Positions 33,848 through 42,147 of a stretch of DNA of 47,713 nucleotides are shown piece after piece. This stretch comes from Kiritimatiellia bacterium. Its GTDB lineage: Bacteria; Verrucomicrobiota; Kiritimatiellia; RFP12; UBA1067. The notes under the pieces were generated by a model that saw nothing but the letters and a program-made list of their open reading frames with translations, had not been told where the DNA came from and made no database searches. A program made the position numbers and the translations under genes. How positions within the stretch are numbered: position 1 is the first letter of the stretch; each line of letters begins with the position of its first letter. The stretch spans positions 1-47,713 of the forward strand of contig JAQIBS010000119.1 of assembly GCA_027858965.1 (NCBI GenBank), written 5' to 3'.

Positions 33848-36784
33848 CTACTGCAGCATAATAACGGATCCCAAAGGAGCCCATCCAGCAACAAGAGTGC
33901 CGTTTTTCTCTCTCACCTTCAAATGCAGCGAAGAGGCAACCCCTTCTACTTCCACACTCCAATCCGCAAGATTTATACTGCCTTCAAATGATGCGGCACT
34001 CATAAACGGGACATCGATTTCATCAGCAGGCAGCCCCAGAGGATTGAGTATATGAATAATTCCGGTTTCACCTATAACAACCGTATTGGCACTCATCAAG
34101 CCGGCCTGTCCGGCTGCACACTCAAAGCCACCACCGTCAAAGACTGCATGCGCAACTGCGCCTGTGCCACCCAGATAGCCGCCGCTCTCGGCGGTAACCG
34201 AAGAGTTGACAGCACTCCAGCTGCCATCAATACGCAGAACACCCTCTGTTACGCGCAGAGCGCCGGTGCTGACATTGACAGCACCGAGAGAGAGCGTACC
34301 GGCTCCTGTCTTGCAGAAACGTGAGGGCAAACCACCCCCACCGTTGAAGTTAATAAATGGCAGATTCAGGGAGACATCTACATCCGATGATGCAGTGATA
34401 TCAAAGGCCTCAATTTCGATCTCTTCATTTCTTCCAGAGGCTAGGTTGGCATTTGCCCCTGCCGGATTGAACACATACGGCTGCGTGCCTTTAAATGTCA
34501 CCTTGCCGCTGAAGATCATCATCGCCCAGTTATTATCATAACCTCTGTTATAACTGACCGTCGCATCATCAAACACGAGAGGACCGAACACATTGCTGTT
34601 GTTGTCCACAAGCTCCAGTGTGCCGCCGTTAAGCTCTATTCCGAGAAGCGCAGTTTCATAACCTGGCACCAGAGTATTACTTCCCGTAATCTTTAATTTA
34701 GCACCGCTCGCAACCGACAGGGTACGTGGAACCTTACAATTCCCCAGTACATTGTTATACTGGTTGGTCATGCCATTACCAGCACCTGTTTCCAGCACAC
34801 CCTCTACGACAGCTACATTCCCGGTGAATGAACTGAGATTAGTATTCAGTCGCAAAGTTCCCGCTCCGGTCTTGTTAAATTTGGAAGGCACCCCGTGCGT
34901 ATCTTTCACAGCAATATTGAAAGTTAAATCCGCAGAGTCATCTCCTGAGATATCATCAACCATGATGGATGGCATTCCTGTAAAACCGATAATGAGATAT
35001 GCACCGGCTAGGCTGGTAATGGTGTAAGGAGTTGATCCTTTGAATTCCAGATCTCCGTTTAAAACCATTGCCCCCCAGTCATCATAATTCCCTGTCAACG
35101 GAGCGATCACCGCATTATCAAACAAAGCCGATCCCAACGTATTGACTTTGTATGCGGCATTTTCCAGAATGCCCCCATCAACCACATTGAGTTTAACCTT
35201 GGGAGAGGACAAGGTAGTGCCGATGGCGTTGTTAGCCCCAAACAGGAGTGTCGCCCCGTTTGTGACAACGATTTTCCGGTCAACGGATGGATTACCCAGC
35301 AATCCCTCTACGGGGTCAGCCCCATTCTTACTATCTGAAATAAGCTTAACTGTTCCCTCCAGAATCTGCACATCACAGGTGAACGAATGATAGGATCCGG
35401 CAACATTCTCCGATCCACCACCCATCTCAAGCGTTCCAGCCCCACGCTTGATAAACGACGCTGCCTCATTAATCCGCTTACCGAAGGTCGTTCCCAAGTC
35501 GATCCGGTTGGTTCCGGTGTTATCAACAACCAGATCGCCTACCGCAAGATTGCCCGAGATGGTTGCCGTTGTCGCCTCCGCAGAGTCATCAAAGAGCACG
35601 CTATCACGCATACCGAAGGCTGTGGCAGCACTGTTCGTCAGCCAGTTCTGCGCCAGTGTGTTCCACTCCGCATTGCCGGCACTTCCGTTCCAGGTCAGAT
35701 CACGGGAGGGAGGCTGGATAACTTCGAAACGAACCTCACTCAGACCGACGTAGGTATCGCCATAATTGGAATCGATCTCAAACCGGACATAACGCACATC
35801 CTGCGTAACCAATGAAAAAACCTGAGCATACTCCTGCGCTAAACTCGATGCGCGATCCAGGATATTGCCTGCTGAATAGGTAGAGAACAGATGATTGGTC
35901 CCCGCCACCTGGATGTCGAATTCCTGGATGCCGCGGCTGGTCTTATTTGACTGTCCGATCTGCCAGATCACCGCATTGGTCACATGGTAGGCAGCGCCGA
36001 GGTCAAACTCGAGCCACTGATCCGGAACCGCTGTTCCATTTGAATGCCAGAAAAGCTTCGGGGTATTCTGATTTGAATGGGTAGCGAAACGGTCAGAGCC
36101 GGTCATGCCGGAGTCGTCAATCGTAAACTGTGGACCATAACTGCTTCCATCCGAATAATAGGTGCTGGCTATCACATTCTGCGGCGTAAGAGTATATATG
36201 CCATCCAGTAAAGGCGGTGCCGCCATTTCGAATCGAACCTCACTCAGACCAACGTAGGGAGCGCCGTAATTTGAATCTACTTCCAGTCGCACATACCGGA
36301 CACCCTGCGCTGCCATCGCAATAATCTGAGCCGGCTCCGGTGCCGTACCCGATGCCTCGTACAATGCATTGTTTGTCGAAACAGTGGAGAAGATACCATT
36401 CTCTCCTGCTACTTTAATTGTAAATTTCTTGACGCCGCGCTCTGTTAAACCTGGCTGACATAACTGCCAGATCAAAGCGTTTGCCAGATTATACCTCCGG
36501 CCAAGATCGAACTGAACCCACTGATTTGAAATGACTGCACTGGAAGCCGAATGCCAGTACAGAAATTTTTCAGCGGCACATGAATGCGTTGCCGTCCCTC
36601 CCTCACCGCTCATACCGGAGCCATCGATCAGTGCCTCTTTCTCACCCCACTCCGAATATTGACTGCTTGCAGCCACACTGACAGGGGTTAATACAACCTC
36701 TCCGGCAGTCAACGCGCAAAAGTTAAATAAACACAGCGCGATTGCAATTCCATAACATAATTTCTTATTTATTCGGTTACACAT
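33848..36784 (-). CDS. Secreted protein with two discoidin domains and autotransporter-associated repeats, GSVIMLQ tag
   Basis: 978 residues; AAGGAG seven bases before the ATG; signal peptide about 5-28 (YGIAIALCLFNFCALTAGE). Two near-duplicate discoidin (F5/8 type C) domains are at about 29-188 and 195-352, both ending YVGLSEVRFE. The remainder is a beta-helix-like region with three autotransporter-associated repeat cores, IKRGAGTLEM, NKTGAGTLRLN and CKTGAGTLSLG, each followed by a VxEGVL-type segment. No C-terminal beta-barrel exists, so this is not a classical autotransporter. The last residues are PLGSVIMLQ, the most divergent copy of the shared tag. Expected location: outside the cell or outer surface. 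It lies upstream of the HzsA-related gene and downstream of the catabolic operon, on the same strand as both. Confidence 0.83.
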   Translation of the reverse strand: MCNRINKKLCYGIAIALCLFNFCALTAGEVVLTPVSVAASSQYSEWGEKEALIDGSGMSGEGGTATHSCAAEKFLYWHSASSAVISNQWVQFDLGRRYNLANALIWQLCQPGLTERGVKKFTIKVAGENGIFSTVSTNNALYEASGTAPEPAQIIAMAAQGVRYVRLEVDSNYGAPYVGLSEVRFEMAAPPLLDGIYTLTPQNVIASTYYSDGSSYGPQFTIDDSGMTGSDRFATHSNQNTPKLFWHSNGTAVPDQWLEFDLGAAYHVTNAVIWQIGQSNKTSRGIQEFDIQVAGTNHLFSTYSAGNILDRASSLAQEYAQVFSLVTQDVRYVRFEIDSNYGDTYVGLSEVRFEVIQPPSRDLTWNGSAGNAEWNTLAQNWLTNSAATAFGMRDSVLFDDSAEATTATISGNLAVGDLVVDNTGTNRIDLGTTFGKRINEAASFIKRGAGTLEMGGGSENVAGSYHSFTCDVQILEGTVKLISDSKNGADPVEGLLGNPSVDRKIVVTNGATLLFGANNAIGTTLSSPKVKLNVVDGGILENAAYKVNTLGSALFDNAVIAPLTGNYDDWGAMVLNGDLEFKGSTPYTITSLAGAYLIIGFTGMPSIMVDDISGDDSADLTFNIAVKDTHGVPSKFNKTGAGTLRLNTNLSSFTGNVAVVEGVLETGAGNGMTNQYNNVLGNCKVPRTLSVASGAKLKITGSNTLVPGYETALLGIELNGGTLELVDNNSNVFGPLVFDDATVSYNRGYDNNWAMMIFSGKVTFKGTQPYVFNPAGANANLASGRNEEIEIEAFDITASSDVDVSLNLPFINFNGGGGLPSRFCKTGAGTLSLGAVNVSTGALRVTEGVLRIDGSWSAVNSSVTAESGGYLGGTGAVAHAVFDGGGFECAAGQAGLMSANTVVIGETGIIHILNPLGLPADEIDVPFMSAASFEGSINLADWSVEVEGVASSLHLKVREKNGTLVAGWAPLGSVIMLQ

Positions 36785-36888
36785 ACTTTTCTCCTTTTTT
36801 AACCAACATCTCTTATTTCTACACTCAACTACCTGTTTTAGCCAGCCGCATAGCGACTGGCTTCCTTTTCACAACCTGCGCACTTTTC

Positions 36889-36983
36889 TACGCGCCCTCC
36901 CGCAATCGCGTGAGAGGCACGTCCTTCAAGCACTTCTTCAACTCGCGCACTTTAGAACTCGCGCACTCGCGCACTCGCGCACT
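36889..36983. repeat. Dispersed repeats in the gap before the PHP gene
   Basis: 36889-36925 is the inverted second copy of the 37-base repeat at 76-112. 36941-36983 is a run of ACTCGCGCACT units related to those at 1971-2033 and 40373-40435. A hairpin GCCAG...CTGGC (36841-36861) precedes them and AACGC-GAA-GCGTT follows near 37003. The gap 36785-37120 contains no credible gene; any promoter for the discoidin gene at 36784 must lie here. Confidence 0.7.
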
Positions 36984-37120
36984 TCTTCCCTCTCTTCTAT
37001 GCAACGCGAAGCGTTGTTGACTAATGCAGTGATGCATATTACACAACTGATCAATGAATGAGAAAAGATTTGCATATCACAAGGGTTAAGTTTGGTTGCG
37101 GCTGAAAGCAGCTTTAGTTT

Positions 37121-38083
37121 TTAACACACTGTCTTTTTTCCTTCACACAAACCAGCCAACACGTCATGCTGGCAAAAATAGTCCAAAGTAACTCCGGCAT
37201 CACCGATCTGCCGGGAGTTCAAAACTCCCTTTTTGTGATCCGCATGATAATCTGAACCACCCGAGATGAACGCAACGAATTTTCCATAACGCTCTTCGAC
37301 TTCCTGACGGATCGCATCCGGGGTCTGAGTGCCTTTGTAGCTTGTTTTGTCGTAGGTGTAACGACTCTCAATTCCATCCAGCCCCGCTTCAATCAGAAAT
37401 CGAATATAGACATCTCTCGTAACATCAGCGCCCTGCAACACAACGCTCTCGTCAATAAGGTACGGATGCGCAAGAATGGCAATGCCTCCGGCTGCATGCA
37501 GCGACGCTATCGTTTTAACCGGATCCGGCTTCTCCCGTTTCACATCATACTCAGGATTGTCCCGCACCATAATCTTGGCAGCCTGCCAGCTGGGGGCGTA
37601 TCCCTTATTCGCAATCAGCTCAAAAATATGCTTCTTCTGAATGGCATCCTCCTGGCGCGCACCGCCTTCAAGCAGGTCATTCCAATCAAGCTTCATTCCT
37701 GCCGCACACAAACGCTCAACTAATAAACGGTATGACTGTCTTTTACTGGCAACCGCCATCTCCGGCAGCCACTGCAGACCAGGGGCCTGCCAATCGCAAC
37801 CGAACCCAACGATATGCACATCATCAACATTGGTATCACACGACACCTCAATGCCGCGCATCACACCAATCCCTAATCCGGCGGCATAGTCCGCAACGCT
37901 GATCTGAGATCCATTCTTTTCGATATACTCCGGTGGCAGCACATCGTGATCGGTCATCGCAATCACCTTCATACCGAGAGCGGCCGCATTCTCCAGCAGC
38001 TCTGCCGGCGAATCATTGCCGTCGGAGCGGGTTGTATGCGCATGCAGGTCGACAATATATTCTGGAGGTTTAAATTCACTCAT
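37121..38083 (-). CDS. PHP-domain phosphoesterase
   Basis: 320 residues, cytoplasmic. The PHP metal-site motifs are in order: DLHAHTTRSDG (HxH), AMTDHDVL, RGIEVSCD, ILAHPYLI and SGGSDYHADHK. This is the pattern of nucleoside/oligoribonuclease-like and sugar-phosphate PHP phosphatases, which use three metal ions; the natural substrate cannot be told. Two bases separate it from the stop of the class II aldolase gene, so they are translated together. It ends the minus-strand catabolic operon. In that context a phosphatase acting on a phosphorylated intermediate or side product is plausible, but so is an RNA- or nucleotide-directed role. It ends with an unusual GKKTVC. Confidence 0.85.
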   Translation of the reverse strand: MSEFKPPEYIVDLHAHTTRSDGNDSPAELLENAAALGMKVIAMTDHDVLPPEYIEKNGSQISVADYAAGLGIGVMRGIEVSCDTNVDDVHIVGFGCDWQAPGLQWLPEMAVASKRQSYRLLVERLCAAGMKLDWNDLLEGGARQEDAIQKKHIFELIANKGYAPSWQAAKIMVRDNPEYDVKREKPDPVKTIASLHAAGGIAILAHPYLIDESVVLQGADVTRDVYIRFLIEAGLDGIESRYTYDKTSYKGTQTPDAIRQEVEERYGKFVAFISGGSDYHADHKKGVLNSRQIGDAGVTLDYFCQHDVLAGLCEGKKTVC

Positions 38084-38085
38084 TG

Positions 38086-38931
38086 TTATGCCTGTCCACT
38101 GGAACCAAATAATTTAAGAAAGGGAACCACCATAGCAATCACCTTTTCGGTAACAAAGCCATCCAGCTTCAAGGGATTAACCGTGCCTGTATTTTCCTCG
38201 ATATACTCACGCATCGCATTAACGTAGGCCAGCTTCAGCGCCGTTGAAATGTTGATTTTGGTGGCGCCCAGTTCTATCAACTTTCTAAAGACCGCATCTT
38301 CAAGTCCGGTGCCACCATGAACGACTACGGGGCACTCTGAATCAGCTGCCAATCGTCCAACCAGATCAAACTGGATCTCAGGAACTCCGCTATACAATCC
38401 GTGAGCTGTTCCAACTGCAGGAGCAATAGCCTCAACCTCGGTCTCCTTAATGTATCGCATGGTATCGTCATACCCAGCCAGCGATGTCTCCTCATGGGAG
38501 ATATCATCCTCGGTTCCGGCGATAATTCCTACTTCGCCCTCAACATCAACACCCTTTGTCTGAGCGTAACTCCTGACCTCCTGCGTTGCCTTGATGTTCT
38601 CTTCAAACGGAAGATGCGAGCTGTCGAACATAACCGAGTCCCAACCAAGATCACAGCAGAGTCCGCACATTGCCACGTCCTGGCAGTGATCCAGATGCAG
38701 CACCACCGGAACTGACGCCGCATCAGCCATGGGCCGTGCGAATGCCGCCAGAGCGGCGGGGTCAAGCGCTTTGACCGTTGCCACGGAGGTCTGAATAATA
38801 ACCGGACTCCTCTCCTGCTCTGCTGCTTTAAGAACAGCTGAAAGTGTGAGATGGTTCAATATGTTAAACGCGGCTACCGCGTACTCGCCCTTTTTCGCCC
38901 GAACGAGCATTTCATTTAATCCTGATTTCAT
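38086..38931 (-). CDS. Class II ketose-bisphosphate aldolase (Fba/GatY/KbaY-like)
   Basis: 281 residues; AAAGGA seven bases upstream. Zinc-dependent class II aldolase: VVLHLDHCQD (catalytic Asp81, Zn ligand His82), GTAHG (His177) and VVHGGTG (His205), with the Glu pair in VEGEVG. Length fits the GatY/KbaY and short FbaA types. These enzymes split ketose 1,6-bisphosphates, or tagatose bisphosphate, into dihydroxyacetone phosphate and an aldehyde phosphate. Adjacent to the FGGY kinase and the polyol dehydrogenase, it probably cleaves the phosphorylated intermediate of that pathway; which ketose is unknown. Confidence 0.93.
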   Translation of the reverse strand: MKSGLNEMLVRAKKGEYAVAAFNILNHLTLSAVLKAAEQERSPVIIQTSVATVKALDPAALAAFARPMADAASVPVVLHLDHCQDVAMCGLCCDLGWDSVMFDSSHLPFEENIKATQEVRSYAQTKGVDVEGEVGIIAGTEDDISHEETSLAGYDDTMRYIKETEVEAIAPAVGTAHGLYSGVPEIQFDLVGRLAADSECPVVVHGGTGLEDAVFRKLIELGATKINISTALKLAYVNAMREYIEENTGTVNPLKLDGFVTEKVIAMVVPFLKLFGSSGQA

Positions 38932-38964
38932 TTCAATCCTTTGTAATTATTCAGCTAAAACTAA

Positions 38965-39024
38965 CGCGGGCTTAGCCCGTAATCCAAAATCCTCACCACG
39001 AAGAACGTAGCGCGGCATAGCCGC
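38965..39024. repeat. Mini-hairpins between the aldolase and dehydrogenase genes
   Basis: CGGGC-TTA-GCCCG (38967-38979) and GCGGC-ATA-GCCGC (39012-39024) are short-stem triloop hairpins of the type scattered through this window, here in the 113-base gap of the minus-strand operon. They may protect or separate message segments. Confidence 0.6.
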
Positions 39025-39044
39025 AACCAATTCTTTGACAGCAA

Positions 39045-40154
39045 CTACACTCTCAGTGGTTCCATTCTACGTTGTCCCAGCGAATCGGCGGCATACATCG
39101 CATCAACTATATTCTCAGCCGTAACCACGAAGGGGTGATTATGCGCAAAGGAACCCTCACCCGAAACACTCCGGGCAAAATCAAGGAGTCGCTCTTTGGA
39201 TACATCCTGCATCTTCATTGTCTCAAAGGTTGTCGGCAGATCAACAGCAATCAGAAAATCGACAACGCTGTATATCTCAGCTGTCGACATATCCTGCTCC
39301 AGGCATAACTGTGTCATCAACCCGAAGGCAACCTTCTCGCCATGCATCAGACCGTGAGTTTCATGAATAGCAGGAAGCGAATTGGCAATGGCATGCGCCG
39401 TTGCAAGACCACCGCTCTCCCAACCGACTCCGGAGAGAAGAATATTGGCTTCAACAACCTTTTCGACAGCGGGTGTCACTACTCCACATTTAACGGCCTC
39501 ATAGGCCTCAATGCCATACTCCATAATGGTATCAAAACAAAGTTTAGCCATTGACAAGGCTGTCAGTGTCTGCGTGCCTCCCGCAGTAGAAACCGCACGG
39601 CTATGGTAAGCGGCATTGGCTTCCGGCCAGGTGGCCAGGGCATCACCCATTCCAGCTGAAAGAAAACGGACAGGAGCTTTAGCAATCACCTCGGTGTCAA
39701 CCAGAATCAGATTGGGGTTCTGCTTCCACATATCAAAACCTTCAAACTCACCCTCATCATCATACCAGACAGTACAAGCGCTTGTAGGTGCATCATTCGA
39801 TGCAATCGTAGGGATGATAACTAACTCCACTCCAGCAAAGGAGGCAACCGCTTTGGCAGTGTCAATAGTTTTGCCGCCACCAACGCCAACAACAACATCA
39901 CAACCAAGTTCGCTCACTTTTGCTGCTGTGGCATTTGCCGTTGCTTTAGTTGTTTCGCCTTTAAAAATTGTTTCATTAAATTGAACATCATGCTCTGCAA
40001 ATGATTGCTTAATAATCTCGCCAAGTGATTCACTCAGAAATTTTTCCCACAGCACTAGCGGCTTCCTGCCATGTACCGAGATCCATTTGCCCGATTCACG
40101 CAGCAGACCTTTTCCCTGACAGTATTTTCCTGGAAAACTGATTGTGTTTAACAT
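39045..40154 (-). CDS. gldA: Glycerol-dehydrogenase-type iron/zinc-dependent polyol dehydrogenase
   Basis: 369 residues, the normal GldA length; AAGGA nine bases upstream. NAD binding is shown by GVGGGKTID (90-98) and the metal site by Asp171 (GMGDALATW), His254 (TAHAIANS) and His271 (LMHGEKVAFG). The family reversibly oxidises glycerol to dihydroxyacetone or related polyols with NAD. The full motif set makes it a glycerol-dehydrogenase-family enzyme with good confidence, but its placement with a sugar kinase and two aldolases suggests a longer polyol or sugar alcohol as its physiological substrate (inference). Confidence 0.9.
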   Translation of the reverse strand: MLNTISFPGKYCQGKGLLRESGKWISVHGRKPLVLWEKFLSESLGEIIKQSFAEHDVQFNETIFKGETTKATANATAAKVSELGCDVVVGVGGGKTIDTAKAVASFAGVELVIIPTIASNDAPTSACTVWYDDEGEFEGFDMWKQNPNLILVDTEVIAKAPVRFLSAGMGDALATWPEANAAYHSRAVSTAGGTQTLTALSMAKLCFDTIMEYGIEAYEAVKCGVVTPAVEKVVEANILLSGVGWESGGLATAHAIANSLPAIHETHGLMHGEKVAFGLMTQLCLEQDMSTAEIYSVVDFLIAVDLPTTFETMKMQDVSKERLLDFARSVSGEGSFAHNHPFVVTAENIVDAMYAADSLGQRRMEPLRV

Positions 40155-40232
40155 TGATATTTCCTTTTTCTTTCTGGTTTAACTCAATCTATAACTTCGT
40201 CGCGGCGGCTCTCTTAGCCGCTTATGCGGCCC

Positions 40233-40256
40233 GAAAGAACAATTTATTGTTCTTTC
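40233..40256. other. Long near-perfect palindrome in the kinase-dehydrogenase gap
   Basis: GAAAGAACAAT-TT-ATTGTTCTTTC forms an 11-base stem. The 276-base gap (40155-40430) also holds further hairpins (GCGGCTCTC region near 40205, CCGCTCGCAGAGCGG near 40320) and the 63-base repeat. No gene is seen. It may be a processing or partial termination site within the operon. Confidence 0.55.
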
Positions 40257-40372
40257 TAAAAAGTTATCTGTCGGGCAGCTCGCAGACATTTCTGTAGCAG
40301 CCTCTCTGTGAGAGGCATACCGCTCGCAGAGCGGTCTCTACAGGTTGATGCGCCCACGGCGCTACCTCTCAA

Positions 40373-40435
40373 ACTCGCGCACTCTCGCATTTTAGAACTC
40401 GCGCACTAACTTGATTGCGGCTTCGCCGCGCTAAG
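40373..40435. repeat. 63-base repeat at the 3' end of the kinase gene
   Basis: Nearly identical to 1971-2033. It ends CTAAG, and its CTA (40431-40433) is the complement of the TAG stop of the minus-strand kinase gene, so the repeat overlaps the stop codon. It contains ACTCGCGCACT direct repeats and the triloop hairpin GCGGC-TTC-GCCGC (40417-40429). In both copies it starts the 3' untranslated region of a minus-strand gene. Confidence 0.75.
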
Positions 40436-41942
40436 TTATTGCAGCACATAAGTGCTTGTAACTCTTATATCGCTCCCTGTAAACTCCGCTGTTCTCAGCA
40501 ATCGGCTGAACAGGCTCTGCGAAACGAACTGTTTCAGCAACTCCGTCAGCCACGTCTTTAAAAACTCCTGCGCCGATTCCGGCAAAGATAGACGCTCCAA
40601 CCAACGTCGCATTGGGAACCTGAAGCGGATGAATCTCCATCTCAAAGATGTCGGCAATAGTCTGACGCCAGAGAGGAGATACCATTGCCCCTCCCGTAAC
40701 AGCCAACGATGATATCACCACATTGGCCTCTTTCATCTTCTCGTACATATCAAAACTCTCAAGAGCCACACCTTCGATAACCGCACGCATCATATCGGCA
40801 GGTGTATGAGAAAAACGCAAGCCGGCAAACATACCGCCAGCCATTGGGTCCCAATGCGGATATCCCGCCCCGGATAAAAACGGCAGAAAAATAACTCCAT
40901 TGGCGCCCGGCTTTGAGCTCATTGCAAGCTGATCCATCTTTTTATAAAGGCTTGTCTCTTTGGAAGGTTTGTTATCTTCCCAGACCTGATCGCTATAAAA
41001 TGTATTTCGAAGCCAGCGGTAGCAACTTGCGGCACCCAGCTGGATACCCTCAAGCTCATAGAGTCCCAGCTTTCCTGACAACGTGGCCATTAATCCGCGA
41101 CTCTTAGAGAGCTCCAGCTCCCGTGTTCCTACAACCAGAAGGCCCGCGGTTCCATGAGTTAAAGAGGCACGTCCCTGATCAATAACACCACCCCCGATCG
41201 CGGCGGATTGCTGATCACCGGTACCTGTGACAAGCAAGGTGCCCTTTGCCAGACCGCTCCGGTCTGCGGCTGTCTGGCTGACCTTTCCGACAACACTGCC
41301 GGGCTTAACCAGATTTGAGAGTTTTGAAATATCCAGATCCAGAGCATCCAGAACATCCTCCGCCCATTCAAGCGTATGGGCGTTAATCATTCCGCTGCAG
41401 CAGGCACAAGTGAGCTCAGTCTGAAGTGCGTCGGCTCCAAATTTATACATGACGTAATCAGCAGGAAAAACAACTTTTTCGGTCTTATCATATCGTTCCG
41501 TCTGATGTTTCTTAATCCAATACAACTTCTCTAAAGAATAGGTCGGGGTCAGCGGCATACCTGTGGTCTGATAGAGTTTCTCAGGATCTATCTTTGTTTC
41601 AATCTCGGATAATACAGAGATTGCCCGGTTATCCTGCCAGCTGTAGAAATGGCCGCCGATGATATTGTCCTCAGCATCTAAAAGTCCAAAAGTTGCACGT
41701 TGGGAGGTCATGCTGACGGCAAGAATCTCGTCAGGATTAATGCCGGACTCCTGTAAAGCAAGACGACACACTTCAAAGGCACTTTCAAGAATTAAACCGG
41801 CATCCTGTTCAACCTGATGTTCGGCAGGATAGACAGAGGGATATTCGCGGTATCCGCCGCCAAAAGCATTTCCCTTTGTATCGAACAGCATGGCATTTAC
41901 ACCAGTTGTTCCTATATCAATACCCATTAAATATCCACTCAC
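40431..41942 (-). CDS. FGGY-family carbohydrate kinase (xylulokinase-like)
   Basis: 503 residues from the preferred GTG start. GTG is chosen because GAGG lies six bases upstream and MSGYLMGIDIGTTG then opens as expected; the longer ATG frame (41993) would put a dispersed hairpin (41966-41980) into the protein. Phosphate-binding and FGGY motifs: IDIGTTGVNAMLFD, SWQDNRA, GTGDQQSAAIGGG, and LAVTGGAMVSPLWRQTIADIF. The family phosphorylates ketoses and polyols with ATP. Overall closest by eye to xylulokinase/gluconokinase; substrate not assignable. It lies between the DeoC-type aldolase and the glycerol-dehydrogenase-type enzyme, so it probably makes the phosphorylated intermediate that the aldolases cleave. 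Confidence 0.88.
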   Translation of the reverse strand: MSGYLMGIDIGTTGVNAMLFDTKGNAFGGGYREYPSVYPAEHQVEQDAGLILESAFEVCRLALQESGINPDEILAVSMTSQRATFGLLDAEDNIIGGHFYSWQDNRAISVLSEIETKIDPEKLYQTTGMPLTPTYSLEKLYWIKKHQTERYDKTEKVVFPADYVMYKFGADALQTELTCACCSGMINAHTLEWAEDVLDALDLDISKLSNLVKPGSVVGKVSQTAADRSGLAKGTLLVTGTGDQQSAAIGGGVIDQGRASLTHGTAGLLVVGTRELELSKSRGLMATLSGKLGLYELEGIQLGAASCYRWLRNTFYSDQVWEDNKPSKETSLYKKMDQLAMSSKPGANGVIFLPFLSGAGYPHWDPMAGGMFAGLRFSHTPADMMRAVIEGVALESFDMYEKMKEANVVISSLAVTGGAMVSPLWRQTIADIFEMEIHPLQVPNATLVGASIFAGIGAGVFKDVADGVAETVRFAEPVQPIAENSGVYRERYKSYKHLCAAIT

Positions 41943-42028
41943 AAAAAACCTCATCAATCTACTAATGCGGCGAAGCCGCAACCAAAATTTCATCGACTTA
42001 GAATTGTCGTAGCTACATCAATAATATT

Positions 42029-42104
42029 TCTCACAGAGGCACTGAGGCCACAGAGAACAAAACTGTAAATCATATTACTCTGTGAACTCCGTGTCTCTGT
42101 GAGA
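42029..42104. repeat. Inverted repeat with 27-base arms
   Basis: Left arm TCTCACAGAGGCACTGAGGC... (42029-42055) and right arm ending GTGTCTCTGTGAGA (42078-42104) pair with few mismatches. It lies in the 205-base gap between kinase and DeoC-type genes. As far as I recall, this CTCTGTG/CTCCGTG text occurs intergenically in many unrelated bacteria. A separate triloop hairpin TGCGGC-GAA-GCCGCA is at 41966-41980. Confidence 0.6.
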
Positions 42105-42147
42105 GATGAAAACGTGCAAATAAAACAAGAAGTTGATTTCACAGCCA

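Noticed and set aside
33848..36784. Classical type V autotransporter
   Set aside because: It has autotransporter-associated repeats but no C-terminal beta-barrel; it ends in the short GSVIMLQ tag.
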